Program-made: the position numbers and the translations under genes
In this document: one piece after another, positions 32,841-43,296 of the stretch
How positions within the stretch are numbered: the first letter of the stretch is position 1
Layout of the letters: each line of letters opens with the position of its first letter
The notes under the pieces: model-generated
The model's database searches: none
Told to the model about the DNA's origin: nothing
Seen by the model: only the letters and a program-made list of their open reading frames with translations
Assembly (NCBI GenBank): GCA_030435675.1
Contig: CM059621.1
Span: 1,550,001 to 1,614,000 of the forward strand
Source of the DNA: Steinernema hermaphroditum
Lineage: Eukaryota; Nematoda; Chromadorea; Rhabditida; Steinernematidae
Length of the DNA stretch: 64,000 nt
Direction of reading: 5' to 3'

Positions 32841-34295
32841 TCAACAGCACTTGAGTAACTTCGCCAACACTTGCTTCCGCAATTCATTATGTCGGAAAGT
32901 ATAAATAAACAAGTTCACCACAGTCTTGAAAAGTGACGCGTGGTAGAAGAGCATGTGGTACGCCTGAAGTTCAAAGAAATTGAAGTTGATAATGAGATCC
33001 GGTATGAACAGCAGGCACAGGTCGCTGAGGCACGTCAGTCCTAAATAATTCGAATAGTTAAGCAATAAACATTCTTGCTTACCAATAGTCACAGAAAAGT
33101 TGATTGTTCTTCTCTGTTGAGCATTAAGATGTACCGTTTGCCGGTGTATGGACGTAGTTGAAGTACTCACGAAAACTACATGTTTGGGTGAAGTGATCTT
33201 CAGTTGACAAATACGAATAGTGATCGGAATGTACAACAATATTCCAATACCAAGGCTGCCGACACGGATCCCAACGAGCATGTTAGCGAAAAGTGGTGGA
33301 TACACAAAAGCCGTATAACAGAGAATAGATATTAACGTGTTTTGTGCGTATGTTTGATACACATATGCGGCCAACAGGACAACAGTGCAGAATATAACAG
33401 CACCTGAAACAACTTCACATAAATGTTTGATTTCCTCGCCCCCTTAATGAATGATACGTTGTGGCCTCTGTACTAGAAAGTGCCCACCAATTCAAGGACC
33501 AATACAGCTAGACATACTGGGAATTGCTACCCAAATATCGGTCAAATTCCCAAAGAACTTTTGTATACGAAGAAAAGTGTTTGTTGGAAATAGATCGTTT
33601 AGTGAACAATAACAGTCCCATGCTCTAATTGTATTCACGTCATACAGCGCAGAGTGTCTAAGATTAGCCCCTTTGCGGATGGACTTTAGTTTGTACAAAA
33701 TATAGCCAAAATACAGTCTTAGTTTCCCAGGTGGGCAGTTGAAAAGCTGAAAGTGTATCATAAACGATATCTCATCCTTTTTTTTGAGCCTTGAACAAAC
33801 CGCTGTTTGAAATGACCTACCCAACATCATCAGAACACCCTTATTGCGCGTATAAGAGACCAGGTACTGCAGTGGAAAGAACACCGCAATAAAGCGCTCT
33901 ATAGATACCAGTAGAGTCATGATCCCAACAAGGAGGTTCGCGTAAAAGAATGCTACCACATAGTATCGAAAGAAGCAGTCCATTTGGATGATTTTGTCAC
34001 CTACAAAGAATCCTCTGTCATTCGTTCTACTTACACGCTACTCACCAGAATCTGCTGGAAAGCTGAGCAGCCTGTCGACGATGCATACGGCATTTGCCAA
34101 GGCAAGGAACGTATCCACGGCGCAGATGCCACCAACGAGCAGCAATTCCTTACAATTTTTGAGAGCAGGCGAAGTGATGATTATAGCAATGACTGGAATG
34201 TTGATGAGGGCCACGCCAGTAGCTGAAAGTGCTTATGTAAAACGTATGTTTTTTGGAAACATACCAATAGCGCCATAAATAAGTTCAGACGACAT
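32841..34295 (-). CDS. Serpentine chemoreceptor, srsx-type
   Basis: 283 residues in six exons: 34265-34295, 34046-34222, 33821-34000, 33171-33403, 33083-33113, 32841-33040. Helix 1 ATGVALINIPVIAIIITSPAL, helix 3 then LVSIERFIAVFFPLQYL (the DRY-region of srsx), helix 5 LGIGILLYIPITIRICQ, and helix 7 with LFKTVVNLFIYTFRHNELRK, an NxxIY motif typical of rhodopsin-like srsx receptors. Introns 4 and 5 (57 and 42 nt) are multiples of three without stops, so retention would insert residues in loop 3. The third intron (417 nt) is unusually long for this window. Confidence 0.86.
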
Positions 34296-36149
34296 GTTCG
34301 TAGCGGAGCGAGTTGGCAAATAATTCAGTTGGTCAGAATTATATGGGAACTTCCTCCAGCGAAAGGCGTCGGTCATGAGGGTGGGAAGGCGTCGGTGAGT
34401 AGACGCTATTGATGAAGGCCGATGTTCGGTACTTACTGCGAGATGATTAACCCTCAGAAATGGTCGCTTCCTACTCGAAACATCCATAAAGAAAGTAATC
34501 CGAGAAAGGTCAAGGGCTTACGAACAATCACATGGTCGCCCTTCTCGGATCATCGGTGAATCTATATAAAACTTTGATCTTCGTTTTAATTTGTTTTTAT
34601 GTGGGTCGAGTGCACTAAGACAATAACGGTTAATAACATATTCGGGCGCGAAGATTCAGGCAGAAATGACCATGATAGCAAACATAGTGAATCACTTTGC
34701 AAAATGAATTGACGTCAATCCCATATTTCGCGGATGCCGGGCTATCTATATTTGTTTTAAGCTCGCCAGAGTGCGTTGGAGAAATGGGGCATATTCAAAG
34801 AACACGGGAAAATGGGAAAAATGTCTTACTGCTACCACATTCTTGTGTATATAGGGACAACTCGTAGAACTGCAGGGTTTGCTATTGTTTGTGAAGTTGA
34901 TCTATAGCTGTATGGACGTCTTAAAAATCGAAACCTTAAAGGTAGTGCTTGTAAGCAAAGATACGCACCATATGTGCAACGTGTCTAAAACCCACGAAAA
35001 CGAGGAGTCTGGGCCGCATTGACACGAGCCGGGCAGGTTATGTTTGAGCCGAGCCGGACAGGTAATGCTTAAGCCGAGCCACACTTGGACAGTCTCTATG
35101 GTTCATTAGGAATACCATCAACAGGTTCACTGCCACTATGTCTTCTGAAACCTCTAGGCCATTTAGTCGGTTACTGGTCAGACCTGAAAAAAACGACTCT
35201 GTGAACATCAATCTTCGAACCTGGGCCACTTGAGCGGTGCAAAGGTTTGCATTTGTTTCGTGTTTCTTGTTTTATGCTATCGATGCATGTATTGTCGTCT
35301 GTATTTGTAGCATGAGAAAAACCGTTCTTTGCTTACACTGAGTGGGACTTCCTAGTCGGCAAATGACTCCACGCAGTCAAAGATCATCTAGAATGCGGAA
35401 GTCTACTGTTTATAGGAGATTTCGTCAGATAGCAACCATTAGCATGGGTGTGGAAAAACTGATGCATGTTCACTATTATGCAGTTGGCGTTCTTGATCAT
35501 TTTCGACGTACAGCGTGCAGGAAATAAATGCAGAATTCCACTGTCGTTCATATTTATTTATGACTTCACAACCTCAGGGCAATTGAAGCATCTGTAACAA
35601 TATCAGTTATGATCTGTACTTGCCACAAAATACAGAAAATTGAACAAACCCTTGCCTGATTTAGTTTAAAGTGGTAGATTTTGCAAGTGCATATTTTCCT
35701 GTTGTTTTCAAGCAATTGGCGTTGTTTATGAAATTGTTATAATTCCTTTTTTTTCTCAATCGGAAATGTAGAATTCAATCGCAAAAGAAATTTGAGATAG
35801 TTTGTGAAGGGCATTATGTTACATTTGTCCGCAATTCCAGCCACCTGGCCCAGAACCTCTTTACCGTCACCCGACCGCCGAAGGATACAGTTCATTTTAA
35901 GTTCATTGAAGATGGAAGATGCATATATGAGACGTCTTTCAAAGCGCACAGATATTTGTCCGATCGTGTCCTTAGTAACATTTACGGAAAACCACGTAAA
36001 GCAGAACCTTGTCAAGAAGAGTCAAATACCACGGAAGTACAGCTAAACATTAGTGCGGCTAAACACACCTTTGTATTACATATTGATACAATACAGGAAT
36101 GTAGCATGAAAATAACAGCATAGTTCCACCCCTATTCACAAATAGCAGC
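34296..36149. other. Intergenic; right half belongs to an inverted duplication
   Basis: No gene found. From about 35300 (GCATGAGAAAAACCGTTC...CTAGTCGGCAAATGACTC) the sequence matches, inverted, the block at 42725-42790. This marks the outer limit of the duplication that also contains the srh gene at 36150. Confidence 0.45.
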
Positions 36150-37210
36150 ATGTCGACATCGAAAGTGGCTGAGCAGATCTTCAATCGTGTCATCGACATA
36201 ACCTTTGCGATTAACTTCCCTTTGAAAATCTTATGTATGTATGTCATTTTCCGTCATTCGCCAAAGGACATGGGCGCTTCACCATACTTAGTTTTGGACG
36301 CAATGGCTTGGAATTTCCTTGGTAATCTATTCAGTGAAGTTCTGCACATCCATCCGTTGTTTCCGTTGCTGTGTTTCAAAGTCGACGGTCCTATCACAAT
36401 CATTACCACAAATGAATATGTTGGACATGCTCTCTTCGCCGCTATTATTATATGTACCATTAATTGTACAACAGCAACGGACTTTGCTTTTCCCTACCGG
36501 TTCTTCGTATTCGCCTGTCCTGAAAAAGCCAAAACCAAAAGGTTTCTTGGTTTTTGTGGAGTCGTACATATCGTGACCACCACAGGCAGTATATTTTACT
36601 ACCAGTTGATAATTCTGCCTGTGTCTGACTATCCTGATCGATCGATTAAACCGCTCGGAGAAGGCTTATTTTGCTTTCGACCTTACGGGTGGCAGACGTA
36701 CCTCGTAGCTTTGAAGTCCCTTTTCGGTGTCATGGCTTTCGTAGCTGTGGTAATCATTTATTCGGTTCGACTAAGACGACACATTGTTAGAATGGAAAGT
36801 TTGCTAAACGCAGAAACGCTTCAGCTGCAAAGGAGATATCTAAAGTACCTTCTGATTGTTACTGCCGTTCCTCTGCTCTTTGGCGGCATTCCATTAGCTA
36901 TTTGTTTTATCTGTGCTCTCTTTCCTTTCCACTACAGCAGCGAAGTTGCAATGGCTTGCGTTGTTCTTGTAGCAAACCATGGATCTGTCTATGCGGTAGT
37001 ATCAATTATCTCATTGAAGCCGTACAGTGCAGCCGTGCGTAGAATGATTTTGAAGGTAATTCGAGGAAATTCAAACGCTGTTCAAGTCATCCCAGCGAAT
37101 GCTCTTCGACCACAATGACCTCTACCCCACAGATTACTTGACAGTGTGTTTAGCGTTACAACGTTATCGATATAACATAAATTATGTTCTTCAAGAACGT
37201 GTAATATGTG
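35300..37210. repeat. Left arm of a ~2-kb inverted segmental duplication
   Basis: Outer, gene and inner portions match the inverse of 40780-42790. Outer: ATGAGAAAAACCGTTC and AGTCGGCAAATGACT. Gene: the srh reading frames. Inner: TTATGTTCTTCAAGAACGTG...CTTGCCGACAA near 37180-37225 versus the inverse of TTGTCGGCAAG...CTTCAAGGACATAATG near 40795-40842. The right arm was later interrupted by a mariner fragment. Confidence 0.7.
36150..37118 (+). CDS. Serpentine chemoreceptor, srh-type, single exon (duplication arm 1)
   Basis: 322 residues, no introns, intact. INFPLKILCMYVIFRHSPKD at helix 1, DFAFPYRFFVFACPEK after helix 3, GLFCFRPYGWQTYL in loop 2, and VANHGSVYAVVSIISLKPY at the C-terminus identify it as srh-type. 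It is very close to the inverted copy at 40945-41925, with identical stretches such as VDGPITIITTNEYVGHALFAA and FPFHYSSEVAMACVVLVANH differing at only one or two sites. Both copies are intact, so the duplication is fairly young. Confidence 0.88.
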   Translation: MSTSKVAEQIFNRVIDITFAINFPLKILCMYVIFRHSPKDMGASPYLVLDAMAWNFLGNLFSEVLHIHPLFPLLCFKVDGPITIITTNEYVGHALFAAIIICTINCTTATDFAFPYRFFVFACPEKAKTKRFLGFCGVVHIVTTTGSIFYYQLIILPVSDYPDRSIKPLGEGLFCFRPYGWQTYLVALKSLFGVMAFVAVVIIYSVRLRRHIVRMESLLNAETLQLQRRYLKYLLIVTAVPLLFGGIPLAICFICALFPFHYSSEVAMACVVLVANHGSVYAVVSIISLKPYSAAVRRMILKVIRGNSNAVQVIPANALRPQ

Positions 37211-38438
37211 CAAGGTCCCTTGCCGACAACGGCTATCCCAATAGTTTGCGCGAGGACTGGAGAACCTAAGAGCTGATTCTGGTAGAGGCACACGATGAAG
37301 CACAGCGAACGGGCCGATCTAGTCTTCGGTTTGGCTGGCGGTGGAGACGGAGTTTCAGAGCATCTTGAGCGACCTCGAGGTGAATAGATCAATCCAGAGC
37401 AGACGCCTTGTTGTGGCACAGCGGACCAACTGAAACGGCATCATCCAAGCAGCTAGTGGCGCGGACTTTGTAGTTCTAGCACTAGCATTCACCATGCAAA
37501 ATATCTCAAAATGCACAACGAGAAACCGTCGATCACCACAGTCTTCCTTCTTCGACGCTGGGCGCGATGTCCCATCAGTGTACGCGGGCTTCTACGCCAG
37601 CCACAACGCATTGGAATGGGGCGATCATTGCGCCAATAACGTCGGTCGAGAACGACCACTCACTCAACTTATGCTAAATTCAGAGAGAGCGAATAGACCA
37701 TCTTCTCAATCGCGGGGGACACAAAGACTCATTGTTGCGCGGGCGCTGGAGAGGCTAGGAGCTGATTTTGCCGGAGGCACAAGCGATGAAGCACGAAATG
37801 AATACATCAAGGCAGAACTCACCTAAAAATATGCAAAACAACCAAGTATCTCATTGTGTCTTCCTTGTTTACCCTGACGTCTCTCCATGTGTTTCCACTA
37901 AATTTTCATGCATCGGCTATTTGGCGAAAAGCGTATTTTCATCATTTGAAGTTTCCACGAGGTCGCCCACCACTTTTTGTGTTTTCGACATGCAAGAGTT
38001 TTTATTTTGAAAAGAAACGAGCAAATTCGCCGTCAAAACAGAGGGAGCCAAGCGCCGTGTTGTTATCGTTGGCTTTTACTCGTTGGTTCTTGCGGATAAT
38101 ACAACAATTATGTATCTTATGCAGATATAAATTTTACACCACTCTTTGTGCTTTGTTTTCGTTTATGCCGTTGTAGAAATAAGCCAATAACATGTTTTCT
38201 GTTTGATTTCAAAACAGTATAAAACTGTTCAACGTGTTCTAGCAAGCGCCTATTGTTTTCGATATGAAATGACAATAGCCTACCATCCAAGAAGATCCGC
38301 GTATTAGGCTTTTCATTTGAATGCGTTCCGTTTTTTTTTTTCGTCGCCGTGACGGCAGTAATTCTGATGCGAAGATTTCGATTGAACAACGTAATTCAGG
38401 ACGCATTCTTATCACAGGTGTTACCCCGTGCAGGAACC
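37119..38438. repeat. Intergenic with a dispersed repeat at 37540-37670
   Basis: CCAGCCACAACGCATTGGAATGGGGCGATCATTGCGCCAATAACG...ACCACTCACTCAACTT is the inverse of the block at 39905-39985, and TCCCATCAGTGTACGCGGGC is the inverse of 40165-40190. The ATG-bearing open frame at 37494-37826 lies within this repeat and is not a gene. Confidence 0.6.
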
Positions 38439-39332
38439 ATGGATCTGGTGCTGAACGAGATCGCTCCGGGTATTATGACGGCGGTTAATGTCTGTCTCGA
38501 AGGTTTCTACCTCTACCTTATCAAGTCGAAGTCGCCACCCGAAATGGCCGCCTATCGCATATTCCTTTCGACTGCATCTATATGTGGCATCCTCAACTCG
38601 CTCACAACAGCAATAATCTCACCTAGAATCACCATCATAGACCACGGGCTGCGTTTTGATCATGTGCTATCGAATGTCCTTCCCCCCAGTGTCGACCGCA
38701 CAATCGCCAACTTCCACTTCACCTTTGGATTTGCCGAAATTCAGCTTCATCTGATCATGATTCTCCACGCATCCATCAACTTGTATTGTCCAGTACGTAT
38801 CGCCAAGCTCAGTCGCATCAAAGCCTCTATGATCGTTGTTCTATTCACAATTATACCACCAGCAATCTGTACGGCAGCCAGATTTCCCAGAGATTCATCG
38901 CGCGAACACAAAACCCGAAAAGAAGGCAACCCTCTTCTTCGCCTTGACTTTATAGTGGCGGTAGGCTACTGCGTCATATACGTCGCGGTTGGGTCGGTGT
39001 GTATCTATAAAATCAAACAAATCACAACCACACGTCTTGCCAAGCCTTCTCTTGAAACTGTACGTTTGGTGCATGCCGTAGTCAGAAATTATGTCATAAC
39101 TGTATTGCTGGTACTTGCAATGTTACTCTTCCCTCATCTTCTGTCGACGACCATTCCATTGCTTTTTACAAACGCGACACTTGCATTCGCTACATATCAG
39201 TTTTGTATGCTCACTATCTTATCATATTGCACAGCATCGGCCACAGCAGCGATCGTTGTTTTTACTCCGTACAGAAATCATACTAAGCTTATGTTTACCC
39301 GTTTTAAATCTTTTGTGTCGGTCGCTTTCTAA
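38439..39332 (+). CDS. Serpentine receptor, divergent srh/str-type, single exon
   Basis: 297 residues from ATG 38439, without introns. I chose this start over 38349 because the 30 extra residues are not receptor-like. Helix 1 contains MTAVNVCLEGFYLYLIKSKSPPEMAAY, with the KSP motif of the Str superfamily. Seven hydrophobic segments follow and it ends SATAAIVVFTPYRNH, with the PYR signature. The second extracellular loop is short and basic. It is far from the other srh genes here in sequence, but shares the intronless state. Confidence 0.78.
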   Translation: MDLVLNEIAPGIMTAVNVCLEGFYLYLIKSKSPPEMAAYRIFLSTASICGILNSLTTAIISPRITIIDHGLRFDHVLSNVLPPSVDRTIANFHFTFGFAEIQLHLIMILHASINLYCPVRIAKLSRIKASMIVVLFTIIPPAICTAARFPRDSSREHKTRKEGNPLLRLDFIVAVGYCVIYVAVGSVCIYKIKQITTTRLAKPSLETVRLVHAVVRNYVITVLLVLAMLLFPHLLSTTIPLLFTNATLAFATYQFCMLTILSYCTASATAAIVVFTPYRNHTKLMFTRFKSFVSVAF

Positions 39333-40534
39333 GCATTCACAGCTATCTCACTTTACGCATCTTGTCGTACTCCTAGTTGCAATCATCTACATTGTATTCA
39401 TCATCAACAGAGTTGTATGTTCATAAATTATTCATTCTCTTCTCCTTATTTATCTTCTTCCAATCGTTATGTATGGAGCTCCTCCGCCATATCTTGTCCA
39501 AAACAATGTATCGCTTCGTATCGCTTGTGGAATAGAGAAGTTAGTTTTTCGTACTACGTTATCAGTGCGGCAGAACATCTTCTACGTAGATCAGGGACAT
39601 GTTTAAATCAGTCCATCGCCTAAAGTAGTGACACCGGACGGTGTCGAACCCGCGACCCTGTTCGGCGCCCTAAGTGGTTCTGCGCCCTGAAGTCGTGGTC
39701 CCTTCGGACACATTTCAGAGTACATTTTGGTTGAATAATGCTTCCCTGCCGCTTGATTGTTGGTTCTCAGAGTTACTCTTAAAGGGCAGAAGTATTCATG
39801 GATTGCATGCGAAATGTCTCTGTTCCATAGATCTTTTATTTGCGTTCCCAGCGATCGGTCGGGTCGTCCACTCGCTCTCTGCGGCTGTCTGAGTTCACTC
39901 GGATGAGTTGAGTGAGCGGTCGTTATCGTTGGTGGCGCAATGATCGCCCCGTTCCAATCCGTCGTGGCTGGCGTGGAACGTAAGCCAAATTATATCTCGT
40001 CAAGAAGACCGTCAACACCGCCCGACTACCCGCGCTGCCCACTCAAGCCGAAGAATCGCTCCAACTTCGAAGTCTACTCCGTCAACCGCTCCTAAGATGG
40101 GTTTCTGTTTCATCCGCCGAACTCCACCGTCCGCGCTACTTCCGGATAGAGCTTTTTTTGTTGCTTCAAAGCCCGCGCACACTGATGGGACAGCCGCCTT
40201 CAACTCCGACGTCGTGCCCTCCGCCGAAGAAAGAAGAGAAGCAGCGACAACGGTGATATACGGTTCCTCATTGTGCATTATAAGATTTCTGGCATGGTGA
40301 ATGCCATTGAGTCAAGGGTAAATATAAATGTCTCTGTTCGCCTGCGTTCTCTCACATCATGCTTGCCGAACGAGCGGAGTGAAAGAGACATACCTGACTG
40401 ATGCCAGATGTTTACAGTTGTCAAACGTTTTACTTTGCTTGTAGGCTAGTTGGGATCAGTGGCTCGTCACTTCGCCCGTCGTTTATATGTTCACTTTGTA
40501 GTTTATTGTTAATTTGAGTGCAAAACATCAAGGT
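39333..40534. repeat. Intergenic with dispersed repeat (39830-40260) and a relic of the srh 3' flank (40330-40435)
   Basis: 39830-40260 shares blocks, inverted, with 37540-37670 and, direct, with 20100-20135. The start AGATCTTTTATTTGCGTTCCCAG also matches the flank of the hAT MITE near 32088. The segment 40330-40435 (CTCTCACATCATGCTTGCCGAACGAGCGGAGTGAAAG...) matches 42910-43010, the 3' flank of the srh gene at 43297. Confidence 0.6.
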
Positions 40535-40645
40535 ACCCGCCACTACCCCAGATGCACCCGCGCCTAGACCGTTAGCTTTTCGTCCGGTTCCAATCGGATG
40601 AACACAGTAAACCATGTATCCAAGCGAGAGTTCATTACTGTTCAT
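40535..40645 (-). pseudogene. srh gene fragment (loop 2 to helix 5), copied from the 43297 gene
   Basis: Translates to NELSLGYMVYCVHPIGTGRK then GLGAGAS, nearly identical to the same part of the gene at 43297-44253. DNA identity is high over about 95 bp (CACCCGCGCCTAGACCG...CCATGTATCCAAGCGAGAG). Together with the matching 3' flank at 40330-40435 this is a copy of that gene with its 3' coding half deleted. Confidence 0.85.
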
Positions 40646-40944
40646 ACTGTTCAGCTGGTCTTAGTCACCCAGCACTGACTTCACAAACAGCAGTGCCTGG
40701 ACTGGACGAAAGAAAAAAAATATTAACATCTTCAATTCGTATATCGAAGTTTTAAGATCTTTGTTCACATCGTTCTTGTTCAACACTAACTGTTTGTCGG
40801 CAAGTGAAAATGTACATAATATATTTTCTTCAAGGACATAATGCACCTTATGTTTATATGCCTTTAGAGCAATTGCAACGTATCTTGAAAAGTGCACCGA
40901 TCTACCCCGTAGTAATGCTACACACACTGCCAAGTTGTCTATGG

Positions 40945-41925
40945 TTAGAGGTTTCTAAAGGGATGAGCGTTCATTGCGTTCATTACTTGAACTGCGTCCG
41001 AATATCTGAAAGGAATTACCTTCAAAATCATTCTGCGCACGGCTGTACTGTATGGTTTGAATGAGACAATTGAAACCATCGCAAACACAGATCCATGGTT
41101 TGCTACAAGAACAACGCAAGCCATGGCAACTTCGCTGCTGTAATGGAAAGGAACCAGAGCACAGATAAAACAGCCAGCCACCGGAATGCCGCCAAAGAGC
41201 AGAGGAACGGCAGTAACAATCACAAGGTACTTTAGATATCTTAGTTGCAGCTGAAGCGTTTCTGCGCTTAGCAAACTTTCCATTCTAACAATGTGTCGTC
41301 TTAGTCGCACCGAATAAGTGACTAACACAGCTATGAAAGCCATGACAGCAAAAAAGGAATTTGCGGCCACGAGATATGTCTGCCATCCGTAAGGTCGAAA
41401 GCAAAATAAGCCTTCTCCGAACATTCTAATTGACGCATCAGGATACTCATACACAGGGAGAATTATCAACTGGTAAACAAAAATACTTGCTACTGTGTTA
41501 ACAATTTGTGTCAAACCACAAAAGCCAAGAAAACTCTTGGTGCTGACTTTCTCAGGTTGGGCGAATATAAAGAACCGGTAGGGAAAAGCGAAGTCCAGAG
41601 CTATAGTGCAATTAAAGGTGCATACAATAATAGCTGCGAAGAGAGCATGTCCAACATATTCATTTGTGGTAATGATTGTGATAGGACCATCGACTTTGAA
41701 GCACAGCGACGGAAACAGCGGATGAATGTGTAGAACTTCGCCAAAAAGATTGCCGAGCAAATTCCAAGCCATCGCGTCAAAAATGAAATATGGTGAAGCG
41801 CCCATGTCTTTTGGCGAATGACGGAATACGATATACATACATAAGATTTTCAAAGGGAAGTTAATCGCAGAGGTCACGTCGATGGCACGATTGAAGATCT
41901 GGTCAGCCAGCTTCGATGTTGACAT
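40945..41925 (-). CDS. Serpentine chemoreceptor, srh-type, single exon (duplication arm 2)
   Basis: 326 residues from the ATG that matches the start of its twin (MSTSKLADQIFNRAID); an in-frame ATG at 41952 would add nine residues. Motifs as in the twin: FPLKILCMYIVFRHSPKD, DFAFPYRFFIFAQPEK, GLFCFRPYGWQTYL, VANHGSVFAMVSIVSFKPY. The C-terminus is divergent (FRYSDAVQVMNAMNAHPFRN). No disabling change seen, so both twins are probably functional. Confidence 0.88.
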   Translation of the reverse strand: MSTSKLADQIFNRAIDVTSAINFPLKILCMYIVFRHSPKDMGASPYFIFDAMAWNLLGNLFGEVLHIHPLFPSLCFKVDGPITIITTNEYVGHALFAAIIVCTFNCTIALDFAFPYRFFIFAQPEKVSTKSFLGFCGLTQIVNTVASIFVYQLIILPVYEYPDASIRMFGEGLFCFRPYGWQTYLVAANSFFAVMAFIAVLVTYSVRLRRHIVRMESLLSAETLQLQLRYLKYLVIVTAVPLLFGGIPVAGCFICALVPFHYSSEVAMACVVLVANHGSVFAMVSIVSFKPYSTAVRRMILKVIPFRYSDAVQVMNAMNAHPFRNL

Positions 41926-42108
41926 ATTTCTATCTGTGGCGAGTGCCAACATGACACCAGTATTTTTGTCACATCTACCAAATGGCCTACAAAGGGTGGT
42001 ACTATGGTATTTTTTTCATGTTGCACTTTTACATTGTTTCATTATAATATATGAACGACATACTTGATGTATAACTACCCCGCGTAGGTATAGTACTTGA
42101 AGAATGAC

Positions 42109-42535
42109 TACAGGGTGATCCATAAATAGTGTCACGCATAAAAACAACGCCAACTTTTCCCACGACTGACAAAACAACCCGTTTTTTATACCATTCGAAA
42201 GAGCATGAAATTCTGAACAAGTTACAATCAAGAACATTCGAAATGGCCACCTTCGGCTTCAATGCAGGCGTCCAAACGTTTTCGGAAGTTCTTCAAAATG
42301 GCCGCGATCATTTCTGGGGTGATTTCTTCCCAGGCCTTCTCCAGAGCGCGCTTCAGAGAGTCGATTGACTTGTGCTTGATAGCGCAAGCCTTCTGCTCCA
42401 AGATCCCCCAGATTGCAAAATCGAGCGGGTTCAAATCTGGGGAATTCGAGGGCCAAACGCTCTTCGTCCAGAAGCCTGGGAGGTTGGCGTCGCACCACTC
42501 GATGGTCTTCTTGGCACCGTGTACTTATCGAGTTA
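42109..42535 (-). mobile_element. Tc1/mariner-type transposase fragment (C-terminal part)
   Basis: On the minus strand the frame reads WCDANLPGFWTKSVWPSNSP, then PDLNPLDFAIWGILEQKAC and ITPEMIAAILKNFRKRLDA, ending EGGHFECS. SPDLNPLDF includes the third catalytic aspartate of the DDE/D triad. The 3' end has TA followed by CAGGGTGATCCATAAATAG (42109-42129), a mariner-like terminal repeat. The 5' two thirds of the transposase and the other end are missing, so it is dead. It interrupts the right arm of the inverted duplication. Confidence 0.85.
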
Positions 42536-43296
42536 GCTTATTTTTGTACATGCTTTTGGGAACTGCTGCCTCGTAGGCGGATACAGAGCCTTTTTTCGCA
42601 AATAAACACCAACTATACTGACCGTACAACAGTATTTTATACCTATGCTTGTGGTTGATGTGTGACGAAATCTCCCACAGGCAGCACACTACCGCTTTTC
42701 TAACGTTCGTTTACCTCGTTTAGTCATTTGCCGACTAAGAAGTCCTTTTCATTGTATCGAAGGACCGTTTTTTCTCATACTATAAGTGCGGATAGACGCC
42801 CATACAATACGCGGAAGTATTTAATCGTACTCTTAAAAAACAGTCAACAACAGTTAGATTCGATCGGCTACAAAAAAAGCAAAAAAAAACATAACTGTGC
42901 ATTCGTTGTTCGCCTTGCCCTCTCACATCATTCCTGACGAACGAGTAGAGTGAAAGGGTTCCCATAGGTAACTCATTTCAGATGTTTAGAGTTGTCAAAT
43001 GCTTTGCTTCGTTAAAATGTGCAAAACATCCAGATAAAACATTTCATGTACATTTCGAAGACAACGCTTTCAAAAGACAGCCATCGATTCGCATACGAGT
43101 CATTGAAGAAAGTCGATTGATCAAGTTACCTGTACCCAACGCTTATTCGGAAACAGGGAAAAGAAATAAAAGTACACTACAAATACTCATATGGGATAGC
43201 ACAATTCACACACGAACATAGCTAGTACAACTACAAAACAACGAGGCACAAATTATAGAAACAATAGCTTTATAAACTCTAAACATCGATTACAAT
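42536..43296. other. Intergenic; outer duplication flank and 3' flank of the next srh gene
   Basis: 42725-42790 is the outer end of the inverted duplication. 42890-43010 is duplicated at 40330-40435. No gene seen. Confidence 0.5.

Larger units (their letters stand above)
40780..42790. repeat. Right arm of the ~2-kb inverted segmental duplication
   Basis: Inverse counterpart of 35300-37210, containing the srh gene 40945-41925 and interrupted at 42109-42535 by a Tc1/mariner fragment. Confidence 0.7.

Noticed and set aside
37494..37826. A 110-residue plus-strand protein
   Set aside because: Lies inside a dispersed repeat that recurs inverted at 39905-40260.
39615..39700. A tRNA gene on the minus strand
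   Set aside because: B-box-like GGGTTCGACACC is present, but acceptor and D arms do not pair.
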